DNA of 64,000 bases from Methylobacterium fujisawaense (GCF_014138435.1 NZ_JACJIM010000011.1:90272-154271); one strand, 5' to 3'; counted from the first letter of the stretch, positions 44,082-55,354 are shown. Notes: generated from the letters alone by a model not told the origin. Numbers and translations: made by a program.

Positions 44082-45173
44082 TCAGGCGGCCCGGGACTTC
44101 GTCAGGGTCGGGTAGTCGATGTAGCCCTCGGGGCCCTGGCTGTACCACGTCGCGGCGTCGTCCTTGTTGAGCGGCGCCTTCTGGGCGATCCGCTCGACGA
44201 GGTCCGGATTGGCGATGAAGGTCCGGCCGAACGCGATGGCGTCGGCCTCGCCGGCATCCAGAACCTTCTGGCCGCTGATGCCGTCGTAATCGGCGTTCAG
44301 GATCATGGGGTTGCGGAACACGCGCCGCATCGCCGGGGCGATCGGCGGGTGGTCGGCCTTGCCGAAGGTGCCGTTCGGCCCCGGCTCGCGCATCTCCAGG
44401 AAAGCGATCCCGACATCGGCGAGCGCCTGGGCGGCGGCCACGAACAGCGGCTCCGGATCGGAATCGTTGCAGCCCTGGATCGCACCGTTGGGCGAGAGCC
44501 GCACGCCGGTGCGCTCCGGCCCGGCCACCTTCGCCACAGCCTCGGTCACCTCGCGCAGCAGCCGCACGCGGTTCTCGATGGAGCCGCCGTACTGGTCGGT
44601 GCGGTGGTTGGTGCCGTCACGGAGGAATTCGTCGATCAGGTAGCCGTTCGCGGCGTGGATCTGCACGCCGTCGAAGCCGGCCGCCAGGGCATTGGCGGTG
44701 GCCCGCTCGTAATCGGCGAGCAGGCGCGGCACTTCCGAGACCTCCAGCGGGCGCGCCTCGGCATAGGGCTTCTTGCCGGAATACGTGTGCGCCTGGTCGG
44801 GCGCCGTCGTGGCAGAGGCCGAGATCGGCTTCTCGCCGCCCAGGAAGTCCGGGTGGACCAGCCGCCCCATATGCCAGATCTGGCAGACGATCTTGCCGCC
44901 CTTGTCGTGCACGGCCTTCACGATCGGCCGCCACGCGTCGACCTGGGCGTCGGACCAGATCCCCGGCGCGTAGGGCCAGCCGAGACCCTCCTGGCTGATG
45001 CCGGTGGCCTCGGTGAGGATCAGGCCGGCGCCGGCGCGCTGGGCGTAATACTCGGCCATGATCGGGGTCGGCACGTGCTCGCGGGTGCCGCGGCCGCGCG
45101 TCAGGGGCGCCATGAAGATCCGGTTCTTCGCCTCGATGGCGCCGATACGGATCGGGTCGAGCAGGGACGGCAT
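44082..45173 (-). CDS. Old Yellow Enzyme-family alkene reductase
   Basis: 363 residues. FMN-dependent reductase of activated C=C bonds (NemA/XenB type). Visible signatures are APLTRGRGTREHVPT, the substrate-binding HAANGYLIDEFLRDGTNHRT, and the FMN-phosphate region ADAIAFGRTFIANPDLVER. Such enzymes detoxify electrophiles such as quinones and maleimides. The start at 45173 (MPSLLDPIRIG) is the family standard. It sits between two kinase loci without obvious coupling. Confidence 0.93.
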   Translation of the reverse strand: MPSLLDPIRIGAIEAKNRIFMAPLTRGRGTREHVPTPIMAEYYAQRAGAGLILTEATGISQEGLGWPYAPGIWSDAQVDAWRPIVKAVHDKGGKIVCQIWHMGRLVHPDFLGGEKPISASATTAPDQAHTYSGKKPYAEARPLEVSEVPRLLADYERATANALAAGFDGVQIHAANGYLIDEFLRDGTNHRTDQYGGSIENRVRLLREVTEAVAKVAGPERTGVRLSPNGAIQGCNDSDPEPLFVAAAQALADVGIAFLEMREPGPNGTFGKADHPPIAPAMRRVFRNPMILNADYDGISGQKVLDAGEADAIAFGRTFIANPDLVERIAQKAPLNKDDAATWYSQGPEGYIDYPTLTKSRAA

Positions 45174-45599
45174 GAGGTACCTCGTTGTGGTGCGGCGCAG
45201 GCCGCGTCCGGTTTTATTCCCGCGCCGAGGTGGCGCTGCGCCGCCGCGATGCCAAGGTGCAGCGCAGCAGGGCTGACAGGCGCGTGCGGGGGCGCACACG
45301 GTGGATGGTGAACAGCCGGGCTCGCTCGGAACCCGGCCCTGTCGACTGATCCGCACCGTGCGGTCCGCGGTCACCGTTCGGGCCGGTCGACGAGAAGGCG
45401 CTCACCGATGCCGCCGTCGGTCGCCGGGTCGGCGCCGATGCGCCCGTGTCGTCGCCGCGCGTCTCCGGATATCCGGAGTCGACGCCGGCCATGCGGCTTC
45501 GGGTCGTCCGGTCCGGCCTGGGTGTCGGTCTCCATGCCGGGCCGCGCGGCCGATGCCGGAGAGGCAGGATCCGGCTCGGACGATCGCCCCGACGTCCGG
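45174..45599. other. Gene-free interval upstream of the alkene reductase
   Basis: About 426 bases. All open frames here are Arg/Pro-rich and look like composition artefacts. It should contain the reductase promoter, but no clear motif, repeat or operator stands out. Confidence 0.5.
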
Positions 45600-45992
45600 T
45601 CAGGCTGCGAGTTCGCGCATCGCCGCGGCGACCTCGTCGCGGCGGTAGGGCTTCTCGAAGAAACGCCCGCGCTCTGGCAGATCCCCGGGTTCGGGCTGAA
45701 TCTTCCCCGAGGTCATGATGATCTCGACCGGCGGCCAACGGTCCCGGATCGCATGGGCGAGGTCCAGACCCGCCATGCCGATGCCGAGGTCGATGTCGGA
45801 GAAGACGAGGACGATGTCGGGCCGCGCCTCCATAAGGCGCACCGCTTCCTCGGCGTCGAACGCTTCCAGGGCCTCGAACCCCGCATCCTCGACAAGGTCT
45901 ACAGCCATGAGGCGCATGACCGGCTCATCCTCGATGACGAGGATGGCATTCCGCCTCGCAGTCCCTGCAGCCACGGCTCGCTCCTTATCCAT
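45600..45992 (-). CDS. Single-domain response regulator
   Basis: 130 residues, receiver domain only. The acidic pocket is in ILVIEDEP, the phospho-acceptor Asp in LVFSDIDLG, the switch Thr in IIMTSGK and the conserved Lys in FFEKPY. With no output domain it acts by protein contact or as a phosphate sink. Its start lies inside the end of the kinase gene (8-base overlap), so it is the likely partner of that kinase. Confidence 0.9.
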   Translation of the reverse strand: MDKERAVAAGTARRNAILVIEDEPVMRLMAVDLVEDAGFEALEAFDAEEAVRLMEARPDIVLVFSDIDLGIGMAGLDLAHAIRDRWPPVEIIMTSGKIQPEPGDLPERGRFFEKPYRRDEVAAAMRELAA

Positions 45993-48495
45993 GCTGCAAT
46001 TGGACGAGCAGCGCACGCAGCGTCGCTTCGAAGCCAGAGGAAGGGTAACGAAGGTCGACGCCGCCGGATCCGGCCAATCCCAAACGAATGAGGCGCGAGC
46101 CGAACCCGGCGCGCTTGGAGTGCGCGGGGGCCACAGGTGGCGGGCCGCCCCGCTCGACCCAGTCGAGCACGACCTCACGCTCCCCGATGCCCTCATCCAG
46201 GCGCCACGTCACGGCGACCCGCCCGTCGGGGACCGACAAGGCCCCGTATTTGGCGGCGTTGGTCGCCAGTTCGTGCAGCAGGAGCGAGACCGAGAGCGTC
46301 GCGCGCGGCCCGAGATCGAAATCGGGGCCCGTGACCGTGATGCGGTCGCCATGCCCCGCGGCGCCGAGGACCGCATGGACGACCTCGCGGACCGGGGCGC
46401 TCGTCCATGTCTTGTGGAGGAGCACGTTGTGGGCGGTCGACAGCGCGTGGATGCGCCGCTCGAAGGCCTCCACAGGAGCGCGGTCGGGGACACCGCGAAG
46501 GGTCTGCGTGGCGATCGACAGCACCATCGCGAGCATGTTCTTCAGGCGATGCGAGATCTCCTCGTTGAGGATGCGCTGCTGCTCCTCGGCCTCGAGCCGG
46601 GCGACGCCCGACTCCAGACGCTCGGCGACGTTGCGCACGAAGGCCAGGGTTTCCGGCGACCATCGGCGGGGCTTGTCGTCCTGCACGATGAACACCGCCA
46701 CCGTGCGTCCCCGCTCGCGAACCGGCATGTTCACGAGCGCGCCGATGCCGACGTCGAGCATCAGCCGGGGATCCGAGGACGTTCTCGGATCGGTTCGCAC
46801 GTCCTCGATGACCAGCGGCTCGCCGCGCCGAAGGTGCTCGCGGATGTCGCCGAAATCGGCGTAGCGGTGCCGCCCGGCGATGCTGGCGACGCCCGGTGCG
46901 GTCCAGCCCTCCTCGATGTCGACGAATTCGACGTCGCCGTCGATATGGCCATAGCCGGCCCGCGTGACGCCGAGGGTCGTGCCGACGATCTCGGCGGCGG
47001 CCTGGATCATCTCCGGGGCCTCCGTCAGGTCGCGGAACCGGTCGCCGAGGCTCAGCAGGGCCGTACGTCGCGCCTCGGCCTGGACCCGGTCGGTGACTTC
47101 GAGGAAGGTGACGGCGAAGCGGTCGGCGCCGATGGCGAAGGCGCGGCCCTCGTACCAGCGGTCGAGCGTCCCGACCCGCCGCAGGAACTCGCGCGGTTCC
47201 GCGCTCTCCACCACCTGTGCGAACTCATTGACCCAGGCGTCCTCGATACCGGGGAAGACCTCGCGGATGGTCCGGCCGGCAACCTGGTTCACGTCGATGC
47301 CGACGAGGTCGCCCCAGGCACGGTTGACCTCGACGTAGCGCCAGTCGGTCACCTGTCCGGCCTCGCGGATGACCTCGCCGACGATGAAGCCCTCGCACAG
47401 CCGCTCGAACAGGCTGCGCCAGTAGGCCCGGCTCTCGGCGAGGGCGTCCTCGCCGTCGAGGCGCTCGTGGACCGCCGCCATCAGGCGGGCGAGCGTCTCG
47501 AAGAACGCCACGGTCTCGCGGTCGAAGGCGGCCACCCGCGTCGAGGCGAAGGCGATGACCGCGCAGAGTTCGCCCCGGCTGACGATGGGGAACCCGGCAT
47601 AGGCGTCGAGGCCGTTGCCGCGGGCCACCTCCCATCGCGGATCGAGACTGGCCTGCAACCCACTGAGGATCAGGGGCTGGCGGGTCTCCGCGACGATGCC
47701 GCAGAGCGGAGTCCCGAACGGCAGGCGCTTCAGGCGCTCGCGCCCGTCCGGAGAGATGTTGACCGCGTGGGTCAGGCGCAGGTGCTGCCGGTCCGGCGTT
47801 ACGTCGTAGAGGCAGGCCCGGTCGAACCCGAGGGCGTCGGCCCCGTCCCTCAGAATGGGTTCGAGGACCGCGGAGGGGTCGTCGGCGGTGAGCAGGGCCG
47901 TGGAGGCGGTGGCGATGACGTCGAGCCGGTGCGCCCGCCGCAGCTCGGCGGCCTGGAACGCAAGGACCTGATCGCGTTCGTCCACGGCCCGGCGCATCTG
48001 CAGCTGGGTGACGACCTGGGCCGCCAGGATGCGCAGGTCCTCCTGCTGCTCCGGGGTCAGCCCCTGGGGCCGGGGCACCGTGTCGATGACGCAGAGCGAG
48101 CCGAGCACCTGCCCGTCGGGCGCGCGCAGGGGCGCCCCGGCGTAGAACCGGATGAACGGCTCCCCAGTGACGAGGGGGTTGTCGGCCGTGCGCGGGTCGG
48201 CCGCGAGGTCGGGCACGATCAGCAGGTCCGGCTCGGCCAGCGCGTACTTGCAGACCGAGCGCTCGAGGTCGGTCTCGCACGAAGGAAAACCGATCCGTGC
48301 CTTGAACCACTGGCGATCGGCGGCCACGAAGCTGACGAGGGCGACCGGGGTCAGGCACAGCCGGGTCGCCAGCCGCACGATGCCGTCGAAGGCGGCCTCG
48401 GGCGGGGTGTCGAGGATGCCGTAGGCCTTGAGCGCGGCGAGACGCAGGTCGGCGGCGATGAGATGCTCGACGCCTTCCATGTCGATCACGGTCAT
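45985..48495 (-). CDS. Multi-GAF/PAS HWE-family sensor histidine kinase
   Basis: 836 residues, soluble. It has a GAF domain (about 10-165), a second GAF (about 185-335), a PAS-like domain (about 345-465), a third GAF (about 475-615) and an HWE kinase core (about 620-830). The phospho-acceptor His is in NEEISHRLKNMLAMV, the N-box is LHELATNAAKYGALS and the G region is LDWVERGGPP...GFGSRLI. The ATG overlaps the TGA of the upstream Crp-type gene, and the 3' end overlaps the response regulator. Together they form a compact regulator-kinase-receiver operon. Confidence 0.9.
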   Translation of the reverse strand: MTVIDMEGVEHLIAADLRLAALKAYGILDTPPEAAFDGIVRLATRLCLTPVALVSFVAADRQWFKARIGFPSCETDLERSVCKYALAEPDLLIVPDLAADPRTADNPLVTGEPFIRFYAGAPLRAPDGQVLGSLCVIDTVPRPQGLTPEQQEDLRILAAQVVTQLQMRRAVDERDQVLAFQAAELRRAHRLDVIATASTALLTADDPSAVLEPILRDGADALGFDRACLYDVTPDRQHLRLTHAVNISPDGRERLKRLPFGTPLCGIVAETRQPLILSGLQASLDPRWEVARGNGLDAYAGFPIVSRGELCAVIAFASTRVAAFDRETVAFFETLARLMAAVHERLDGEDALAESRAYWRSLFERLCEGFIVGEVIREAGQVTDWRYVEVNRAWGDLVGIDVNQVAGRTIREVFPGIEDAWVNEFAQVVESAEPREFLRRVGTLDRWYEGRAFAIGADRFAVTFLEVTDRVQAEARRTALLSLGDRFRDLTEAPEMIQAAAEIVGTTLGVTRAGYGHIDGDVEFVDIEEGWTAPGVASIAGRHRYADFGDIREHLRRGEPLVIEDVRTDPRTSSDPRLMLDVGIGALVNMPVRERGRTVAVFIVQDDKPRRWSPETLAFVRNVAERLESGVARLEAEEQQRILNEEISHRLKNMLAMVLSIATQTLRGVPDRAPVEAFERRIHALSTAHNVLLHKTWTSAPVREVVHAVLGAAGHGDRITVTGPDFDLGPRATLSVSLLLHELATNAAKYGALSVPDGRVAVTWRLDEGIGEREVVLDWVERGGPPPVAPAHSKRAGFGSRLIRLGLAGSGGVDLRYPSSGFEATLRALLVQLQHG

Positions 48496-49292
48496 GCGGA
48501 AATGACCCCGTGCGTCGCCAGGGGATCGGGCGCGCCTTCGGGGTCGAGCGCGACGAGGGTTCCGGCCGGCGTGAAGGTCGCGCCGAGGACGAGGGCGAAG
48601 TGCTCCTGCACCCGGCGATGGCATTCGCAGGACGCCGCCTGCAGAGCCGGCCGGTCGCGGACCGTGATCCTGGCCCGGCCCATCTCGATGAGCCCCTGGG
48701 CCTGGAGCCGGTTGAGGATGCCGCTGAGATAGGTCCGGCGCACCCCGAGCATCTCCGCCAGCATGTCCTGGGTGACCGGCAGGACGTCGGTGGCGAGCCG
48801 GTCGTGCAGGGCGAGCACCCAGCGCGCGCACCGCTGTTCGATGGGATGGGCGGCATTGCAGGCGACGGACTGGACCACCTGCGCGAGGAGGCAGTCGGCG
48901 TAGCGCACGAGGGCGTTGCGGATCGGCAGCGAGGTGCGCTTGGCCGCCTGCATCCGCGCCGCGTCCAGCCGCACCGCCGCCCCGCCCATCTGAACGACGG
49001 CGCGGTTGAAGGCCGGGAGGTAGCCCTGGCTCACGACCCCGCCGAGCGCCCCCTCCCGACCGACGGTCGCGGTCTCGATGGTGCGGCCCTCCTCCAGCGG
49101 CACGATCAGGGAGACCACCGTCCCGTCGAGCGGGAAAATCATCGCGGTGACCTCGTCCCCCGGCTCGAACAGGACGTCGCCGCGCACCAGTGTGACCACC
49201 TCCGCATGGGGGAGAAGCCTCGACCGTTCGACGGGTGGCAGCGAGCGGAGCAGGAGGTTCCGCTCCAGCGGGGACGGTGAGTTCGGCGGCAT
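48492..49292 (-). CDS. Crp/Fnr-family transcriptional regulator
   Basis: About 266 residues from the chosen start. An N-terminal cyclic-nucleotide-binding-like beta-barrel (VLFEPGDEVTAMIFPLDGTV) is followed by a helix-turn-helix (VTQDMLAEMLGVRRTYLSGI, then LNRLQAQGLIEMGR). There is no FNR-type N-terminal Cys cluster. Start is uncertain: a Met at 49325 or a GTG at 49364 would add 11-24 residues. Its stop overlaps the kinase start by four bases. It may set expression of the kinase operon. Confidence 0.88.
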   Translation of the reverse strand: MPPNSPSPLERNLLLRSLPPVERSRLLPHAEVVTLVRGDVLFEPGDEVTAMIFPLDGTVVSLIVPLEEGRTIETATVGREGALGGVVSQGYLPAFNRAVVQMGGAAVRLDAARMQAAKRTSLPIRNALVRYADCLLAQVVQSVACNAAHPIEQRCARWVLALHDRLATDVLPVTQDMLAEMLGVRRTYLSGILNRLQAQGLIEMGRARITVRDRPALQAASCECHRRVQEHFALVLGATFTPAGTLVALDPEGAPDPLATHGVISA

Positions 49293-49428
49293 CGGTCGCG
49301 GCAGGCTGGCGCTACGAGCCGGCATAGCCCAGCTTGGCCGCCGCGTCCGTTCAAGAGTGAACACTTCCCGCTAAAATGATGGCCGGCGGACGCGAGGTCT
49401 CGACATGACGGATTGCCGCGGTCGTTCA

Positions 49429-49466
49429 CGGTCGGCGCAGCGTCCTGCAGGTGGCTGCGCCGACCG
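49429..49466. other. Perfect 13-bp inverted repeat upstream of the Crp-type gene
   Basis: CGGTCGGCGCAGC (49429-49441) pairs exactly with GCTGCGCCGACCG (49454-49466) around a 12-base loop. No T-run follows on either side. It could be a transcription-blocking hairpin for hppA read-through or a binding site for a dimeric regulator. Confidence 0.5.
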
Positions 49467-49648
49467 CGACGGTCCGAGAGTCGAACCCCGGCACCGCCCG
49501 ATCGGGTGCGCCGCGCCCTTCGCCCTGTCGGATCGGCGATGACACATCCGCAGGATCCGCCCGGCTCCGTGCGGGCCGGAAGCGGATCGGCCGCAGGCGG
49601 CCGCCCGGATCCGGTGCGGCCGGTGATCCCTCAGATGGTCCGCAAGCG

Positions 49649-49681
49649 GAACCGAGAGGTCGGAAAGCCGACCTTCGGTTC
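49649..49681 (-). terminator. Hairpin after hppA
   Basis: GAACCGAGAGGTCGG pairs with CCGACCTTCGGTTC (one bulged base, AAAG loop) 14 bases beyond the hppA stop. This is a plausible transcription end for the leftward pump gene, although no T-run is seen. Confidence 0.55.
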
Positions 49682-49694
49682 GGCCATCCATCGA

Positions 49695-51839
<2,145 letters not shown>

Positions 51840-52203
51840 TCGACCGTCCTTGTCATTATCGTGCCTGGCGTGGGCTTGTGATTGTCGAGCTTGACCGCCG
51901 GACGACGGCCATGGGACGCGGTGCTCGGATTCGGGGCTTTCCTTCCCAGAACAATACCTTGATTGCCAAACTTCGCCGGTGAGCGCAAACGCCGCGCGGG
52001 AGAATACGCTCAGGCCTCGGATCTCATGCGCCCGCGCGCGCGGTCCTCGCAGGCCCACGATTTCGCATTATTTTGCATTGCCCGGCGGCATGGGGGCGAT
52101 GGCAACCGGGCGTCGCCGCAGCCGCGGGCTGAGCCGGCGGTCGATTAACGTTCTTTTAACCCTCCGGTATTCTATTTTTAGTTGTACTCTGACGGGGCTC
52201 GCG
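51840..52203. other. Gene-free interval upstream of hppA
   Basis: About 364 bases between divergent starts. It is more AT-rich than average near 51940-51970 and 52140-52190 and likely contains the hppA promoter and that of the small rightward gene. No repeat or operator is recognised. Confidence 0.5.
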
Positions 52204-52575
52204 ATGAGCAGTGACCACGCCGCCAAGCTGGCGGCCACGCTTGAGGTGTTGCGCGGTGCAGTCGGCTTCCTGATCGCCGAACGGGTCGCGGCGCAACCGG
52301 TGGCGATCCAGGATGACCTGATCTCCGCGCTGCAGGACGCCCTCTCCCGGACGCCCGGCATGGGCCGGGATCCGGTGAGCCCTTGGATTCCGGTCGTCGC
52401 GGCGGACATGATCGACGAGGTCCGTCGTCAGATCGGGCATCCGGCCGGAGCCGCGGCCAGCCTCGGCGTCGCACGATCCGGGCCGGCTCAGATCTCAGAA
52501 GTGGCTGAAGGACCCAGCCGCGAATACGCGCTCGGCGCCATCGCGCATTTCGAAGCGCGGCGGGCCGTCGCCTGA
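52204..52575 (+). CDS. Possible small helical protein overlapping thiL
   Basis: 123 residues from ATG at 52204 (MSSDHAAKLAATLEVLRGAV). The first half is helix-rich and protein-like. The last ~27 codons lie antisense to the end of thiL (81-base overlap). There is no signal peptide and no known domain. The lack of a strong ribosome-binding site and the tail-to-tail overlap make this a tentative gene. Confidence 0.45.
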   Translation: MSSDHAAKLAATLEVLRGAVGFLIAERVAAQPVAIQDDLISALQDALSRTPGMGRDPVSPWIPVVAADMIDEVRRQIGHPAGAAASLGVARSGPAQISEVAEGPSREYALGAIAHFEARRAVA

Positions 52576-53490
52576 TGTGACGGTGCCGATGGCCGAGACG
52601 GTAAGACCGGCGGCGGCCGCCTCGGCCTGGAAGGCCGCGACATTCTCCGGCGCAACGGTACAGAGGATCTCGTAATCGTCGCCACCGGTCAGGACCGCGT
52701 CGATCAGCGCGGGCTCGGCCGCGCAGGCGCGCCGGGCGGCATCCGAGAGCGGCAGGGCGGCGGCCGCGACCCGGGCGCCGCGACCCGCGCCCAGCATCTT
52801 GGCGAGATCGCCCGCGAGGCCGTCGGACACGTCCATGGCCGCCGAGGCGTAGCGGCGGACCGCCGGCGCCGCGGCGAGCCGCGGGCGCGGATGCAGGTAG
52901 CGGTCGGCGAGTTCGGCCTGGAGCGCCGGGTCCAGCCCGGCGACCCAGGGCGCCGCGGGCTCCAGGCGGAGCCGCAGGCCGAGGGCGGCGTCGCCGATCG
53001 TGCCGGTGACGCAGATCCGGTCGCCGACCCGCGCGGTGGTGCGGCGGACGATGGCGCCGGTCGGCACCTCGCCGAACAGGCTCACCGAGATCAGCGCCGG
53101 GCCACCGGAGCGTACCGTGTCGCCGCCGAGGAGCGGACAGCCGGCCTCCGCCGCCGCCGCGCCGAGCCCCGCCGCGAAGCCGTCGAGCCAAGCCTCCGTC
53201 CAGTCATCGGGGAGCGCCAGGGTGAGCAGGAAGCCGCGCGGGACCGCGCCCTTGGCGGCGATGTCGGAGAGGTTCACGCCGAGGGCCTTCCGGGCGATCG
53301 AAGCCGGCGGATCCTCCGCGAAGTAGTGGATCCCCGCCACCACGGCATCCGTGGTGAGGACGAGGTCGTGGCCCGGCGTGGGCGTCAGCGTGGCGGCGTC
53401 GTCCCGCAGCCCGTGGGCGCCCGGCCCCGCGAGGGGGGCGAAGTAGCGGGCGATCAGCCCCTCCTCGGAAGCACGGGCCGACCCGGCCAA
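52495..53490 (-). CDS. thiL: Thiamine-monophosphate kinase
   Basis: 331 residues. It phosphorylates thiamine phosphate to the pyrophosphate cofactor. Signatures are LRDDAATL and LVLTTDAVVAGIHYF near the N-terminus, LLGGDTVRSGGPALISVSLF, MDVSDGLAGDLAKML and LTGGDDYEILCTV. The only plausible start is a TTG at 53490, three bases after the nusB stop, so it depends on coupling with nusB. Last gene of ribH-nusB-thiL. Confidence 0.93.
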   Translation of the reverse strand: MAGSARASEEGLIARYFAPLAGPGAHGLRDDAATLTPTPGHDLVLTTDAVVAGIHYFAEDPPASIARKALGVNLSDIAAKGAVPRGFLLTLALPDDWTEAWLDGFAAGLGAAAAEAGCPLLGGDTVRSGGPALISVSLFGEVPTGAIVRRTTARVGDRICVTGTIGDAALGLRLRLEPAAPWVAGLDPALQAELADRYLHPRPRLAAAPAVRRYASAAMDVSDGLAGDLAKMLGAGRGARVAAAALPLSDAARRACAAEPALIDAVLTGGDDYEILCTVAPENVAAFQAEAAAAGLTVSAIGTVTSGDGPPRFEMRDGAERVFAAGSFSHF

Positions 53491-53493
53491 GGC

Positions 53494-54132
53494 TCAGGCC
53501 TTCCCGGCGGGCGGCTTTCCGGCGGATGGCTTTCCGGAGGACGGTTTGCCGACGGACGATTTACCGGGAAGCGGCTTCGACGAGCCCGGCTTGCCGGACG
53601 CCTTCTGAGCCCCGACCTCCCCCGGCCGGACCTCCCGGGCGAGCCGGTCGAGCACGGCATTGACGAGGCCGGGCTCGTCGGCCGTGTAGAAGCTGTGGGC
53701 CACGTCGACATATTCCGAGATCGCCGCGGCCGCCGGCACGTCGCGGCGGAACATCAGCTCGTAGGCGCCCGCCCGCAGGATCGCCCGGAGCACGATCTCG
53801 ATGCGCCGCAGCGGCCAGCCCTGGGCGAGGGCCTGATCGAGCTTCGGGTCGATGGCCCGCTGCTCCTCGACCGTGCCGCGCAGGAGGTCGCGGAAGAAGG
53901 CGGTCTCGGCCGGGGGATGGACGATCCCGTCGACCTCCTGGCCGATCCAGAAGGCCTCGAACTCGGCGAGCGCGTCGAGGACGCCCTTGCCGGAGATGTC
54001 CATCTCGTAGAGCGCCTGCACCACGGCGAGGCGGGCGCCGCTGCGCAGGCTGATCTTGGCGGGCTTGCCGGCGGGCTCGGCGCCCGTCTCCGGCTGGGTG
54101 TCGGTGGTCCCGGTCATGGGGGTATCCGTCAT
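53494..54132 (-). CDS. nusB: Transcription antitermination factor NusB with repetitive tail
   Basis: 212 residues; the core NusB fold (SLRSGARLAVVQALYEMDIS to EPGLVNAVLDRLAREVRP) is about 145 residues. It binds the boxA RNA with S10 to promote rRNA antitermination. The C-terminal ~35 residues are an unusual low-complexity tail of repeated GKPS/GKP units, rich in Lys, Pro, Gly and Ser. The ATG overlaps the ribH stop (ATGA). Confidence 0.94.
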   Translation of the reverse strand: MTDTPMTGTTDTQPETGAEPAGKPAKISLRSGARLAVVQALYEMDISGKGVLDALAEFEAFWIGQEVDGIVHPPAETAFFRDLLRGTVEEQRAIDPKLDQALAQGWPLRRIEIVLRAILRAGAYELMFRRDVPAAAAISEYVDVAHSFYTADEPGLVNAVLDRLAREVRPGEVGAQKASGKPGSSKPLPGKSSVGKPSSGKPSAGKPPAGKA

Positions 54133-54623
54133 CGGGTGCGCGCGGCTTCGGCGGCGCGCTTCAAAGCGAGCACGCCGAGGGCAGCCTCGGCGGCACCGCC
54201 GCCCTTGTTCATCTCGGCGACCCGGGCACGGGCGAGGGCCTGCGCCTCGGTCTCGACCGTGAGGATGCCGTTGCCGAGGGGCACGCGGCGCTGCACCGAC
54301 AGGTCCATGAGCGCGCGGGCGCTCTCGCCGGCGACGATGTCGTAGTGGCCGGTCTCGCCACGGATGACGCAGCCCAGCGCCACCACCGCGTCGTAGGGCT
54401 CGGCGTCGAGCAGGATCGCCACGGCGGCGGGGATCTCCAGGGCGCCCGGAACGGTCACCACGATCGCCTGCGCGGAGGCGGCCGCGATGGCCGCGCGGGC
54501 CCCGGCGAGGAGTTCGTCGGCGATCGCGTCGTAGTAGCGCGCCTCGACAACGAGGATCCGGGCGCCGGCGAGGGCCGGGTCGGTGGGCTTGGGCGCCGAG
54601 TCGGCGCGGGTATGGGCGACCAT
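54129..54623 (-). CDS. ribH: 6,7-dimethyl-8-ribityllumazine synthase
   Basis: 164 residues. Penultimate enzyme of riboflavin synthesis. VPGALEIPAAVAILL, ALGCVIRGETGHYDIV and VPLGNGILTVET are the family's substrate-binding segments. It heads the leftward ribH-nusB-thiL operon. In most alphaproteobacteria it follows ribE directly; here it lies 25 kb from ribE and on the opposite strand. Confidence 0.95.
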   Translation of the reverse strand: MVAHTRADSAPKPTDPALAGARILVVEARYYDAIADELLAGARAAIAAASAQAIVVTVPGALEIPAAVAILLDAEPYDAVVALGCVIRGETGHYDIVAGESARALMDLSVQRRVPLGNGILTVETEAQALARARVAEMNKGGGAAEAALGVLALKRAAEAARTR

Positions 54624-54691
54624 GGCTCTCGTCCGGCCGGGTTTTCGGGAATGGGCGGGCGGCACGTCGGGCGCCCGCACGGGGAGGACGG

Positions 54692-55354
54692 TTAGACCGA
54701 AGCGGCCGGCGCCACAAGCGGTGCGGGATCTTGGCTCAGGCCTGACCGCGCGAGCGGCGCCGAAGCCGGCCCCACCAGCGGCGGCAGCGGAGGCGCCGCG
54801 GGCCCGCCCGCCGGCAGGGCCGTGCGCGCGACGTTCATCGTCATGGCGAGGAGCGCGTAGTAGCCGTTGATGCCGGTGAGGTCGATCGCCCCCTGCTCGC
54901 CGAAGCGCGCCACCAGGGCCGCGTAGGTCGCGTCGCTCACCGCGCGGTTGCGCATCAGCTCGGTCGAGAACGCGTAGGCCAGCGCCTCGTCGGCGCTCAT
55001 CGTGTCGGGGCGGCGTCCTTCGGCGAGCGCCTGCGCGGTGTCGGGGGCGACCCCGGCCTTCAGGGCGATGGGGTGGTGGATGGCCCACTCCACCGGCTGG
55101 CTCCATTCTCGCGCGACCACCAGGATCGCGAACTCGCTGACCCGGAGCGGCAGGACGCTGCCGTAGCGCAGGTACTGGCCCATCCGGCTCGCGCACAGCA
55201 TCAGCTCGGGGCTGCGCAGGAGCGGCACGAACGGCCCGAAGACCGGGACGCCGCGCTCGGCCTGGAACGCGGCCGCGGCCGCGGCCTGCGCCGGGGACAG
55301 GCTGTCGGCCGGGATCTCCGGCATGCGCTCCGCGCTGGTCTGCCCGCTGGCCAT
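54692..55354 (-). CDS. Carboxymuconolactone decarboxylase-family protein
   Basis: 220 residues. The core VSEFAILVVAREWSQPVEWA, followed by IHHPIALKAGV, fits the CMD/AhpD-like fold, but the usual CxxC is replaced by an EW..H-type site. Such proteins act as decarboxylases or peroxidase-like enzymes. The C-terminus is Pro/Ala-rich. It lies between ribH and a divergent SDR gene, with no obvious operon. Confidence 0.82.
   Translation of the reverse strand: MASGQTSAERMPEIPADSLSPAQAAAAAAFQAERGVPVFGPFVPLLRSPELMLCASRMGQYLRYGSVLPLRVSEFAILVVAREWSQPVEWAIHHPIALKAGVAPDTAQALAEGRRPDTMSADEALAYAFSTELMRNRAVSDATYAALVARFGEQGAIDLTGINGYYALLAMTMNVARTALPAGGPAAPPLPPLVGPASAPLARSGLSQDPAPLVAPAASV

Noticed and set aside
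45715..48732. A 1005-codon open frame on the plus strand
   Set aside because: It is antisense to the HWE kinase and response regulator. Its translation is His/Arg/Gly-rich without domains, a typical artefact of high GC at third positions.
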